Assembly (NCBI GenBank): GCA_964019425.1 | Contig: OZ025783.1 | Span: forward strand, 1,488,001-1,552,000 | Direction: 5' to 3' | DNA length: 64,000 nt | Source of the DNA: Flectonema sp. DT1601 | Lineage: Eukaryota > Euglenozoa > Diplonemea > Diplonemida > Diplonemidae | In this document: piece by piece, positions 31,143-42,446 of the stretch | Position numbering within the stretch: the first letter of the stretch is position 1 | Layout of the letters: every line of letters begins with the position of its first letter | Notes under the pieces: model-generated | Seen by the model: the letters and a program-made list of their open reading frames with translations, nothing else | The model's database searches: none | What the model was told of the DNA's origin: nothing | Program-made: the position numbers and the translations under genes

Positions 31143-32588
31143 ATGACTCTAGCAGCTTCCTCAGCGCTTAACCCGAAGGCTGTTGAATTCAAGCCTGCAG
31201 CCATGAAGCTGAATCCAAACGCAACTCCATTTGGAGGTGCCGTAAAGAAGAGAATTCCAACCCCGCCAGCAGCAACAATCGCTGCGACAACAACACCTCA
31301 GCATACAACTATTGCTGGAAAGGCTGTTGAACACAAAGTGTTTGTAAGCACTCCGTGGTACTCAAAAGGTATTGACAAGAGTGCTGTTCAATTGAGTGGA
31401 GAGATTGAGGCTTTTCATGAATTTGTTAAACTCGATCAAACAGAAGCTAGAGACAGATCTGATACTTGTGATGTTATTCAGTCGATGACTAAATTGAAAT
31501 GGCCACAATCAACAATGGTTAGATACGGATCTTTTGCTGTTGGAACATCAGCTCCAAACAGCGCAGTTGATGTAATGATTGACAACTGTAACGTTGAGTT
31601 AGCATCCGTTGACGTCAGAGAAGCATTCAAACCCCTAGGTGTTATCCGTTCATTAATGTGTAATGGTGGAACAGCATTCGCTCAGATTGAGTCTCCTGCA
31701 GGAGTCCTAGTCAACATCTCACTTCACAAAGAACATGGATCGGATGCTGCTAGGAAGTCAGTTGCTATCTGTAACCATTGGATAAGTCAATTCCCATCTA
31801 TCATTAAACCTGTCTTATCAGTTCTTCGTCAAATCATGACTCAAACTGGAAACCTTGAAGTATCAACTGGAGGTCTTTCTGCATACGCTTTACTCATCAT
31901 GATCATTTATGTTACAAAGACTTTTCGTCCAATGTCGTGTGGTTCATTGCTGCTTCAGTTTTGTAGATTTTACGGAAAGGATTTTAATTTCAATGATTTC
32001 TCAGTTGACCTGACCTTAGGAGCCGTTGCAAAGGTTCACCAGATGGAATTAATCTCAATAGTAGACCCTTCAGAGAAGACTGGAAATATTGCTTCAGGAT
32101 GTACCAGAGCTTTTCAAGTTCAAGTGCAACTTCAGCATTGCTACAGTGCGCTTCTCAGATGGGAAACCAGAGATGCTGGTGACAATCGTGGATACAAGGG
32201 TAGAACTCCACTCTCTGGTGTGATCAGCCATCAAAAATTGTGGGCACGTTCTGAGTACCTGCAGGAAATTGAGAAGAAGGTTGCTAAGGCTGCGGCATCA
32301 ACACCGAAGTCAAAATTTACTCTTGAAGAGATCGATGCATTGATGTCTGAGAAGAATGAATCGTTGTCGTACTTTGATATATTTGGTGATTGCTGTACTT
32401 CAAATGGATTGAGTGAATCTCCGTCATCACTTTCATTTGGTGTTGGATTTGGAACTAACTCACAACAGCCAGGAGCTGCATGGAGCAGTGCTGGAAGCAA
32501 TGATTCTTTTGATTCGGTCCATGAAAGCGAAGAACTTCTTCGCAGCATTGACCAAGCAATTGCAAATGATCTTATGTTCGATGTCTAA
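31143..32588 (+). CDS. TENT4/Trf4-like nucleotidyltransferase homologue with PAM2 motifs, catalytic Asp residues missing
   Basis: About 481 residues; the frame opens at a TTG further up, but the first ATG is 31143, after an A run and a TTTTAACAG acceptor ending at 31108. The N terminus has a good PAM2 motif (SALNPKAVEFKP), the peptide that binds the MLLE domain of poly(A)-binding protein, and a second similar one (MKLNPNATPF). A Trf4-type poly(A) polymerase fold follows: YGSFAVGTSAPNSAVDVMI is the G-S...DxD strand, then the central domain with PVLSVLRQIM and GGLSAYALLIMII. The first Asp of the DxD pair is Ala (A141; D143 remains) and the third catalytic Asp is Asn (N191, in LVNIS). It is therefore probably inactive and may act as a PABP-bound scaffold. 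The C-terminal tail is Ser/Gly-rich. Confidence 0.8.
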   Translation: MTLAASSALNPKAVEFKPAAMKLNPNATPFGGAVKKRIPTPPAATIAATTTPQHTTIAGKAVEHKVFVSTPWYSKGIDKSAVQLSGEIEAFHEFVKLDQTEARDRSDTCDVIQSMTKLKWPQSTMVRYGSFAVGTSAPNSAVDVMIDNCNVELASVDVREAFKPLGVIRSLMCNGGTAFAQIESPAGVLVNISLHKEHGSDAARKSVAICNHWISQFPSIIKPVLSVLRQIMTQTGNLEVSTGGLSAYALLIMIIYVTKTFRPMSCGSLLLQFCRFYGKDFNFNDFSVDLTLGAVAKVHQMELISIVDPSEKTGNIASGCTRAFQVQVQLQHCYSALLRWETRDAGDNRGYKGRTPLSGVISHQKLWARSEYLQEIEKKVAKAAASTPKSKFTLEEIDALMSEKNESLSYFDIFGDCCTSNGLSESPSSLSFGVGFGTNSQQPGAAWSSAGSNDSFDSVHESEELLRSIDQAIANDLMFDV

Positions 32589-33293
32589 ATGGATATTATT
32601 ATAGCTTCTCCTGATATTTAAAAAGCTATCTTTTTCTATTTTTATGTACTAGCTCTGAACAGTCTAACCGGATATAACAAAAACAAAACAAATTAATGTT
32701 CTTACCACGAATTTAGATAGGAGTTCATTCTTACTTCTTTTTTTTTTTTTTTTAAAAAAAATTCTAATTTTTTTTTTTTTTTTTTTTTGGTCAGCCTCCT
32801 TGTGACCTTTGTAGGATATTATTTTTTTTTTTCTAACCACAACTGTGTCAGCAGAAAGATCTTGCACAATGTTTTTTTTTTTTTTTTTTTTTTTCCCTTC
32901 TTTATGTGTATATTGAATTTGCCTAACATGTCAAGTTCTTTCTTTTGGCCGTTAATTCTCCATATTTCTGCTCTTAGAGACGTGCTTTGTGAGGGTGTCA
33001 GAGAACCGTTCAGGTTGCGTTTTTCTATAATTAGTACTCTCCCTTTTTCATTGGAGATATCTCTTCTGGTGGCTCCGTCGTGATTTTTTTTGTCGAAGGA
33101 GAGTCCCGTTCGTTCTTGCGTCTATATATAATTCATCACAGTCCATTCGGAAAATGTTTTTTTCGTCTGCTGAGCTTGTTCGCTATCAACTTTATTCTTC
33201 GCGAACTTCAGATTTTTTTTTTTTTTTTTTTAAAACCAATCAGCCAGACAGCTACTTTACAAGTGTAAAACCGCAAGCTAAAAGAGTCCAGAA

Positions 33294-33359
33294 AGACTCA
33301 TTAGGATAGTGGTAGCAATTGCACCATTAACGCTATTTCGAGTGTTGTCACTTGAGTCT
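33294..33359 (+). other. 66-nt folded element with competing stems
   Basis: AGACTCA and TGAGTCT close a 7-bp outer stem. Inside are TGGTAGCAATTGCACCA (TGGT/ACCA plus GC/GC) and AGTG-TTGT-CACT. A GAGTC just upstream (about 33284) could instead pair with the left arm, so two folds compete. The size and shape recall a tRNA, but the TTCGA sequence is not in a proper T arm, so it is not called as one. Confidence 0.3.
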
Positions 33360-33985
33360 GGTAGATGCTTTTGAGCTTAAAAAATAATTTTTCTATCTTT
33401 CCTTTTTTTATGTGTGCCCGCCCCCCTCCTACCGTACTGCAGTCATTGCTTGGGGAGAGTTGGTTTAATTTGGAGCACAAGTAGTTAGGTCTTGTGTTTC
33501 TTGTGGCTTCACACTTTTTTTTATTGCGTTATATATACATATATTAGAGTTGTTACGAATAGTAATCTTTTTTTTATTTATTTATAGAAAAATTTCATTT
33601 TTTTTTTTTTTTTAAAAAAAACTTCGTGACACTTACTTAAGTCACAGGTATTGGTAGACAGACTTAGTAGCATCTGTCTACATAAAGTAGTTAATTATAT
33701 TACAATCACTATGTTGTTTTGTTCTTTCTTAAACAAGATATTGTATACCTTATCAATCATTATTTAATTTTTTTTTTTGAATTTTTTTTTTTTTTTCCCG
33801 AGTTTGAAATCCCGGCACACCACCATCATACACTCCACATGTTTTATTTTATTTTTTTTATTGTTGTTGTTGTTACAATCTTGTTACAAAACAATTCATA
33901 AGTACAAAGTGATGGTCCACTTGCTTATGTTATTCGAGAAACCGCAATCTGCCATGTGACCTGATCGCATGAAAGTTGCACACAC

Positions 33986-34021
<36 letters not shown>

Positions 34022-35476
34022 TTTACTTAGATAAAAGTTAATTAACAGTTTCTTTGTATTAAAAAAAAAAAAAAAAAAAAAGAAAAAAGTCCTTCTTGTA
34101 AGGACACATGACTATCATATCAGTAATTAGAAAAAAGAAATACAAAAAAAAAAAAAAACAGCCACTAACCCCCTTCTAAAAACAAAACAGAGACACGTAT
34201 TTACAGATTCTTTCTTAAGGGATTTTGTTATTTATTTGTGTGATATACTTGTGCCTATCGGAACAGACGATAAGTGTTAAAAAACAGCATTTCATTTATT
34301 ACTTTTTCCTGAGGAAATAATAGAAGAATACATCCTAAAAACCCCTTGTTGTGTATTCCTAGAGGAAAAGTAATGTTTATGTTATTTGCCGCAAACACTT
34401 ATTTTTTTCGTGACCGACATCTTGATCTTAGGAAAAAAACTCTATTCATTCGCTAATGAGGTATGGTAAAAAAAAAAAAAAAAAAAAGAATGTATGGGTC
34501 ACATTGTAGTGCAGACACATTTTGAAGTTTGCGAAAAGAATGGGCTGCTGTCCCCCTTTTTTTTCTTTTTTTTTTCAATACCACAACTCCCTAATGAGAT
34601 GAAAGTGTTAGCAGCACACGTGATCTTTTCGGATTGCAGCTTCGTGCGCTAGTACAGCGAGAATCCGTGTTTCTGACCACGAATTCATTTTTCAGACATT
34701 GGGATTGGTAGATGGTCGATTGTCGTATTTTTCAAACAAAAAACTTGTGATGTTGGTACCAGAACCTGTTGTCCTTTTTTAAATTTCTGTTGACAAAATA
34801 CAAAATGTAGCTGCCATATAGATTTCTAAAAAGGGAAATATAAAAAAGAAACTCTCCTTGCCTTATATAGTTTTCGGGGCCAAGAGTAGTTTTTGTTCCC
34901 TCTCACAAGTTTCTTCCTATTCAAAAAAAAGCAGTTTTCCTTTCGGTTGTAAGGAGAGTTTACTGCTTGAGTCTCTTTGTGTGTAGGAGCGCTCACTTGC
35001 ATGCAAGTCAGAATTAGCTCTCAGTGTGTGAGAGTGTTTTTCTAAATGTGTGTGTTTTTTTTTTTTTTTTTTTTGCTTTCCCTCCCTGAAGCGGTTCTCC
35101 ATTTCACCGAAAAAAAAAAAAATAAAAAAAGGGAGGAAAAAGGGAATAAAAGAACATGTAGATTTATGATGTCAATTAGCAATTAGCTTAGCGCGTTTAT
35201 TAAGCATGTGATGTTGCCCTCACAGACAAGCTTTTTTAACAGCGGCTGGCCATAATCGAATGTCTTTTTTAAAAGCTTTTTTCAGTTTCCTTTTTTTTTT
35301 CTATGTCTTCTCTTGTGTGATATATAAAAATAGTCTTTTCGAAAGAACAAGTTGAATAATGATCGATCTGTCCCTCCCCTTTGACACAGAAGAAGGTACT
35401 TTATAATTTAATGATTATACAGGGTTTGTCAAAGTGGTTTTTTCTTTTTTTTCTCCCCTCCTTGACACGGAATCTG

Positions 35477-35510
35477 CGCACCGCCTTGTAGGTAACTACG
35501 GCCGCTTGCG
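35477..35510 (+). other. GNRA-capped hairpin
   Basis: CGCA, GCC and GTAG on the left pair with CTAC, GGC and TGCG on the right, capped by a GTAA (GNRA) tetraloop. There are 11 base pairs with a 2-nt bulge and one internal loop. This is unusually GC-rich and well formed for the surrounding DNA. Confidence 0.4.
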
Positions 35511-38500
35511 TGATTAGAAAATGTAGTCATTTGCCTATTAGTGAAAAATAATAACGAAGGGAAAAAAAATAATAAAAAAATCGAAAATGGTAATCTAGAA
35601 CGGTCTCTCTGTTATGTAGTCAAAGCGCTTCTCGCAATCTCCTAATGGATTCGTGGTCCAATAGACTGTACGAACGGAAAAAAAAAAAAGAAAATTGGCC
35701 AACCTTATTTTTTTTATACCTTTTTTACTCTCCACTTTTGTTTTGCTTTTGTGCAACCGGTACAAAATCCCTGATAAAGGAATATTATGCCATGATTCTC
35801 TTTCTACCGAACAATAGGTTTTTGTAGGTACGAAAAAAAAAAAAAAAAAAAAAAGCTAAATTTTATTTTAATGGGAATTACCGAGACGATCACTGTTCGC
35901 CTCTTTTTTCTGTTGGTGTTTTCTTTACATTTTTATTTGCTTTTCTTTTTTAAAAAAAAAAACAATATAAAGCGTTCATGCACTGAAGCCTATGCTGAGC
36001 TTCTGATGATGGGTTTTTGGTGCTTGGGAGTATTCCCTTTTTTATTCCATTCTGTTTTTTATTAGCACGAGCTTAGATATTAGCTTCACAGAGTTTTCTG
36101 TGAATGGTGAATAGTATTGCGGCTATCCTCGTTTTTATTATGTGCCTTTTTTTTCCCCCAACCCCATTAATTGCTATGCTTTGTGCAAAAAAAAAAAAAA
36201 AAAAAACCAACTGAAAACTAGTACCTGCTGTACCGGCTGTGACTAATATTTTTATGTTATGGAAAATAACGTTAAAAAAATTGCCTAGTTTCGGATTATC
36301 GTAAATGAATTTCGCGCTCGTTTTTATTATCTTTTGTTTTTCCAGTTCATAATTCATTCATACACATTTTTTCTTAATTTTTTTTTTTTTTTTTTTTTTT
36401 CGCGACAATCTCTGCTTTAGCAGAAGTTTTTATTCATTTTTACTTTCTCATTATAAAAAAAAAAAAAAAAAAAAAAAACCCTCGTACTGGCTGAGAGTAT
36501 ATTACGTCATCTGGTGCCTGAATTAATTCATGTCACTTTATCTATGAGAGACAACGACAACATAATAATAAGGAGCAAAAAAACCCCTCCAAAAAAAAAA
36601 AAAAAAAAAAAAAGCATCTTCATCGTGCCGTGGACTATGCGTGGAATTAACGTGACTCTTTTCATTCTTTGTACTATTTCCGTAGAATGAATCCCTATGC
36701 TAGTGAACTCGTAGTGTTGTCGAGATTACGAGCAGAAAATTGTGCTGTAGTGATCCCTTGTTTTTGTGTGGTTAGTCCTGAAAACGGCTCGTTTTTTTTT
36801 TTTTTTTTTTTTATTCCCCTGGGATATTCCCCTTAATTTTTTTTTTTTTTTTTTGTGCTCCAGCTAGACGAGGTTTAAAAAAAAAAAAAAAAATATAAAA
36901 AAAAAAAAAAACCAACAAAAAAAATTAAAAAAAAAACCAAAAAAACCAAAAAATATAATAAAACATCGCCTACAAACGAAGTTCACCTTCTCCCCCTGTT
37001 CCTTGTACGCAGTGAATGTGTCTGTTTTTCTTCCATGTTAAAAGTTTTGTTGTTATTTGTAACCCGTGTGACAAGGGGCGACACAACTACTGTGTCGTTT
37101 CGTGTAGTGTTCTCTCTTTTTTTTTTTCTTTTTCCCCCCTCCCTTCCCCCTCAAAGAATAATAAACGTTTTCCACTATATAGCTTGATGTACAATAATGT
37201 GTTACGAATATTTGATGAACCGTTTGATAGTAGTAAGCACAGTCCCCTCCTTTCCAATCCCCACATAACGACTGTAATAAGCGACTGACGGACTTTCGGT
37301 GCTCCGTAAGACAACTTTAAGATTACACACATACTAAGCAGAAGGAATATTAAAAAAAAAAAAAAAAAGTGAAGCGATTATTGTCCTATGTCATATATAC
37401 AAGGTGTTCAGTTACGGTAGTCGTCTCCCTTTTTCCCTGCATCCGATTAAGAAAAAAAAAAAAAAAAAAAAAACACTGATATTTTCACCCATTTATTACA
37501 ATGAATATTTTTATTTGCCAAATTAGTTGAGAATATTATTGTTGTTATCTTTCCTTTGAAAGGGTTTTTTTTTTTTTTTTTTTTTCCCTTCTTTTTTTCT
37601 TTCAAAGGTTTGATTATGTTTCAGAGATCATCTCCGAATAATCGCAAATTTTGTTTTATTCGTTCTGATACAACTGTTAATGCGGCTGAGAACTCTTTCA
37701 GTCTTGAATTTGTTGTTTTTCGACTCTCGCCCCCCTACCTTTTTCCCGTAGTTTTTTTCTGATATTACTGATTACATTTTTATTTTATTTAAATTATTAA
37801 TTTCTTTTATTTTTTCCAAATTATTCTGCAGTACGTACTTTCCTTTTTTTTTTTGCTTCGTTTTTGAAGCTACCTGGTGGCTTTGTTTCCCAAAAAAACC
37901 AGCCCCTGTTCTTAAAACATATAACCTAACAAGTTCGAAGTAGTTGGTGTGTGGTTGATAAAGAGCCTTAGTAACCAACTTCTTCGATATATGCTTGCTT
38001 AGAATTGATTAGGGTGTATTCCATGTTGCGTTGATCAGAGATCACATGGCATTATTCTACATCCCACTCTATCTACATAGGGGGAGAAATGTACCTCTCA
38101 GTTGTGGTTTCCACCATACCCCAAATTAGTAGTCACCACTGATTGCGCTTTTGCGATGGATCAGCGATAAGCCCCCCTTTTATTATGTCAGTACAGGTTT
38201 TGCTTGTGGGAAAGGAAAAAAAAAAAAAAAAAAAAAAACTGCGTGGCAAAAACCTTTGTTTTTTTTATTTTTGTTTTTCTTTTCGAGTTCCCCTTTTTTC
38301 CCTAAAAAAAATTTGGTTACATTACTATGCGCGCCGTTTTTGATTTTTTTTTTCTCTCTTTTTTTTTTTTTTTTTTTTTCTTTTTCATTTCAGTAGGGGA
38401 GTTACAGAGTGCTATTAAGTAGCACTGTGAAACGTCTCTTGTCTTGCGGTCACGCTTGTGCCAAAACAAAGCATGGCCAGCAAGCTCCATTTCTTTTATG

Positions 38501-38659
38501 ACATGAATGAATACTGTTTTGTGTTTTATCCTTGATAAGATGGATGTGGAAAACAGGAGGCAAAATAAGAAAAGATGGAAGAATTATTTTTTAGTTTTTT
38601 TTGTGAAGTATTTTCCTTGTCATACTGACTGTCTTTACTCATTTATTTCAGCTTTGCGC

Positions 38660-38690
<31 letters not shown>

Positions 38691-40220
38691 TAATTTGTTT
38701 TTGTTTTTTTTTTCCCTTCAAAAAGTTTCCCCCTTCAGATTTTTCTGTATGATCTTTCCGGTTATATTTTTTTATTTATTTTTTTTTTTTTGACCTCGAT
38801 CGGGAGGGGAAAATGAAAAAAAAATATATAAAGAAACCGAAAATTAAAAAAAACAAAACAAAAAAATCAACAACGAATACCGCCTTGCTTACTATGATTG
38901 CCGTGTTCTTCCTTGAGGGAAAACTAATTAATTGCTGGGTAGTTGATTAGTTAGTCAGAGAAAAAGTAAACAGCTTCTTAATATTTGCAACTGCCAACAT
39001 TTATTTGGTGTATTGAAGAAAAAAAAAAACTCCGGACGCGGAAATCTGCGATCCCTTTCCCAATATTTTTTTTTTATGAGCCCCATGTTTGTTTATATTT
39101 TTTTTTTTAAAATCAACCCATGTAAATGAAGTTTTTTGCTTCTGCAATTGGCAAGAAAAAAAAAAAAAAGTTGTAAACGTGTTCTGTGTTTGAAGGCATA
39201 CAAATTTAAAAAAGAATAACTTATTCGAACGTAGCAATTACAAGACTTGAGTTCCCTTAAATTTAAAAAAAAAAAAAAAAAAAAAAGATGATTGACAACA
39301 TGACCTGAGTTGGGATTTTACTTGGCTTTGGTTACCTACTCAACATCATCACATTCCAATAAAAAATAAACAAAAAAAAAAATTGCAACGAAGCAAAAAT
39401 AAAATACTTTAAGCCCACAAAGAAAGGGAACCAAAAAAAAATAAAAAAATAAATAATAATAGTGATGAGAGTATGCTGGCGAATAAACGCGAGACTTTGA
39501 TGTTTCTGAGTTTTTTTTTTCCTTCTTCTTTTCAGTGAAACTAAGTGAACCATGTGTGTTATAAAAAGTAATATTCTAACGAGCTTAAATCTCTTTAGTA
39601 GTATATTTTCCCCCGTCCTGATTTTCTTCCCCCCTTTTTTATTTTCTTTTGTGCTACACGGCCCGATTGCGCAGTATTTTTGTTAGTTAAAAGTGCGACA
39701 GTATATATGACTTCTTTTTATGATTTCTTTTCGAGAATCTCTCAAGGATTTTCTTTAACCGTGCTTCTCATGATGCAGACGAATACTTTGATACCGCTGA
39801 CTGACAACAGTCGTCGGAAGTGTATTATGTCTTTTCTTTATGGGCTTTGATTATAAATCAGGAGCGTATCTCTCTCTCTTATTCAATTCCATAAAAGAGG
39901 AATAAATCTTTTGAAACACGGTTATTCTTTGTTTTTTTCTCATTATCTTTTTTTTTTTAAAAAATATTTTTACGTTTTTTGCAATTTTACATTTTTTTTT
40001 TCTCTTCCACAGCTTCAACTTACTCTTTTCTATAAATATAACAAAAGGTTGCGTGTGGGTTTTTTTTTTTTTTTTTTCATTCTCGTTTCTCCGTTCCTGA
40101 ATAACGAGAGTACACTTACGTAGCGTGCCTTCTGGTTTTCAAAAAAATATTATCCGGCTGTTCTGTGAACTGCGTAGCTCAAAACGACTTGCCGACTTTT
40201 GTCTTCGTTTGTCTACGGAT

Positions 40221-40294
40221 GCCGCCACGAAGTTAAAAACGGTCGCGCTGGTTGAATGCTTGGCTTGCAGTACTTCCCTTCGCGTGCTGTCGGC
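40221..40294 (+). other. Candidate structured RNA ending at a T run
   Basis: GCCG, CAC and GAAG at the left pair with CTTC, GTG and CGGC at the right, around a ~43-nt loop. The ~180 bp around it (40120-40300) is GC-richer than the desert and is followed directly by an 11-nt T run, as a Pol III transcript would be. Open frames on both strands here reflect composition. No promoter boxes are identified. Confidence 0.35.
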
Positions 40295-42446
40295 TATTTT
40301 TTTTTTTTGTTTTAAGGCACGGCTTGTTCGCATGTGTTTGATATGGTTGGATAGAACAAAAAAGAAAATAAAGTCCATTTTTTTTTAAATCTTTTTATAC
40401 TTTCTCAAGATGACCTTTAATTTTGTTATGCATTATTGGAGAAGGAAAATTCAAAGCAGTCTTCCCCCCCGTCCTTTTTTTCATGTAGTGGTCTGGTGCG
40501 TCGCTAGGTCATTAGGAAAAGAGGAAAAAAGAAAAAAAGGAAAGGAAAGTAACGTTCCTTCTGGTTCGTTCGTTATTGACTTTCATTCTTTCCTAACTCA
40601 ACGATAGTTCTACTTTTAGTCATTTCTTGAAAATACATTGATCGTTTTTTACACGTTTATATATCTCTTCTTCTTCTTTTTAATATAAAATTGTGCCACG
40701 TGTGGGTTATTAAAAAAAACCCACTTAGACAAACCCAGGAAATGGGTTGTGAGGAGGAAAAATCTATTACAATACACGATGAGCAAGGCTCTCCTTGGCA
40801 AAGGCGGTTACCTTGTACAAGTAAGCTATAGATAAAGGAAAGGATACTACTGTATTGATATTCACAAGTGCTCAGTTTATTTCAAGTTATTTTCATCTAT
40901 TTCCCTTTTTTAACGCTTGAATTTGCTTCAAGCGATCACACATTTTCTTTAAACGTTACTCGGCGTCTTCTCTCTTGTAGCCCAACGTTCGTACTGCTGT
41001 CAAATAAACCTCGTGTATTTGTTCAAATTGAAAAAAAAAAAAAAAACAAAACAAAACAAAAAAAAAAACTTTTAAAAAACTAAAAATTTAAAAAAAAAAA
41101 AAAAATAATAATTTAAAAAATTACTCAGGCTATGTGCTTTTTACCACCCTTCCACCGCAATTCACAAAAAAACTGCAAGTCCCCATAAGTCAGCTGTTTG
41201 CTTTCTGTAGGGGTTGCATATGTTGTGTTTTGCTTTCCACTAAAGCAGTATTAGTGCTTTCGTTTCCCCTGTTTTTAATTTCTTTCCCAACGTTCCTAAA
41301 CCCCCGTGTCTTGTGCTATTCTGATTGGTATTTATATATCTTTGATGTGTTCTTATTTGTTTTTAAAACTAATTTTTTTTTCTGCTTTCGTGTTATATGT
41401 CGTTTAAAGTTTCAACAAGGAAATTAGATGAAACAATCCTTAGACTCGGAGTATTATTTCACTAGGTTTGATAATTCATTGTATGTACAAGTGAGTTGGG
41501 TAAGGAAAATATGAGAAAATCTTAATGATTTGTTGTAAATGTGTAGTCATGTGACCTCGTTCTTTTTGGGTACCAGAAGTGGTTTTACGGTATCTGATTT
41601 TTTATTTCTTTTTCATGTACATTTTTTTTTCTTCTTTTTTCCTTCTTTTTTTTTTTTTTTTTTTTGATGCAATGTTTTTTTTTGAAAGAAATTGAAAGAA
41701 AAAAGTTCAACTGCTTCTTACAAAGTGTTTTTTTTCATCTTCCTTCCCTCTCCGCTTTTTTTTTTTTTTTTTTCTTTCCTCCCTCTTTGTCACTCGTCGC
41801 AGAAAAAAAAAAGAGAAACAAAGAAAATTTGGATAAGCTTGTTTCCCCTAATAATATCGGGAAAATATTACTATCTCACCTTCAATAATTTCGCAAGAAT
41901 CGCCTGCGACTGAGAACCAAGCTCAACATGCCACACAATAGTAACAGCGTTCTTTTCTCAAGTGTAAAAGATTACTGAGAACTTTAGAAAAATGACGAAA
42001 GAAAGATGAGAAACCAATAAGGGAAAAGGGAATGTAAAAAAAGATTATTATCAAAAACACAATTATAAATATTCAAAAACGAGATTTTAGAAAATTGAGC
42101 AGCACTCGAAAAGTTAAAAGAGGTTAACTAACTTTTTCATTTTGCGGTAGATCTGTACATTCCCCTCCCTGGTGTCCATGAAACGATAGGAAGAACAAAA
42201 AGGAAAAAAAAAAACTTGCATCAGGCTAACGTTTTTACACATTAACTTCCCTCTCAAATCTTCCCTACCCTTCTCGACTTTTGCCCTTTGGCTTTAGAAC
42301 TCTTTGCTAGCTATTACATAGTATCTTGCACCCATTCAGGAAATAATAATAAAATTACATTATAGAAAGCAAAGACCTGTATACTATCTTACGTCTTGTT
42401 CTTGGTTTACTTATTTCCTTATATTACAAGGCTAACAGCACCAATC

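Larger units (their letters stand above)
32589..42446. other. 9.8 kb gene desert dense in A/T homopolymers, with structured islands
   Basis: No frame on either strand looks like a protein; the translated frames are mostly Phe/Leu or Lys runs from homopolymers. Dozens of A or T runs of 15-30 nt occur (for example 32868-32894, 33981-34012, 36374-36400, 37566-37585, 38669-38683). Between them lie short stretches of balanced composition, some with good stem-loops (33294-33359, 34630-34665, 35477-35510, 36706-36731, 40221-40294). No tRNA, 5S or snRNA is recognised. The region is flanked by + strand genes on both sides, so it is not a strand-switch region. Confidence 0.6.

Noticed and set aside
40125-40388. 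Overlapping 79- and 87-codon frames on opposite strands
   Set aside because: Both open because the island is GC-richer; neither resembles a protein. A structured RNA is more likely.
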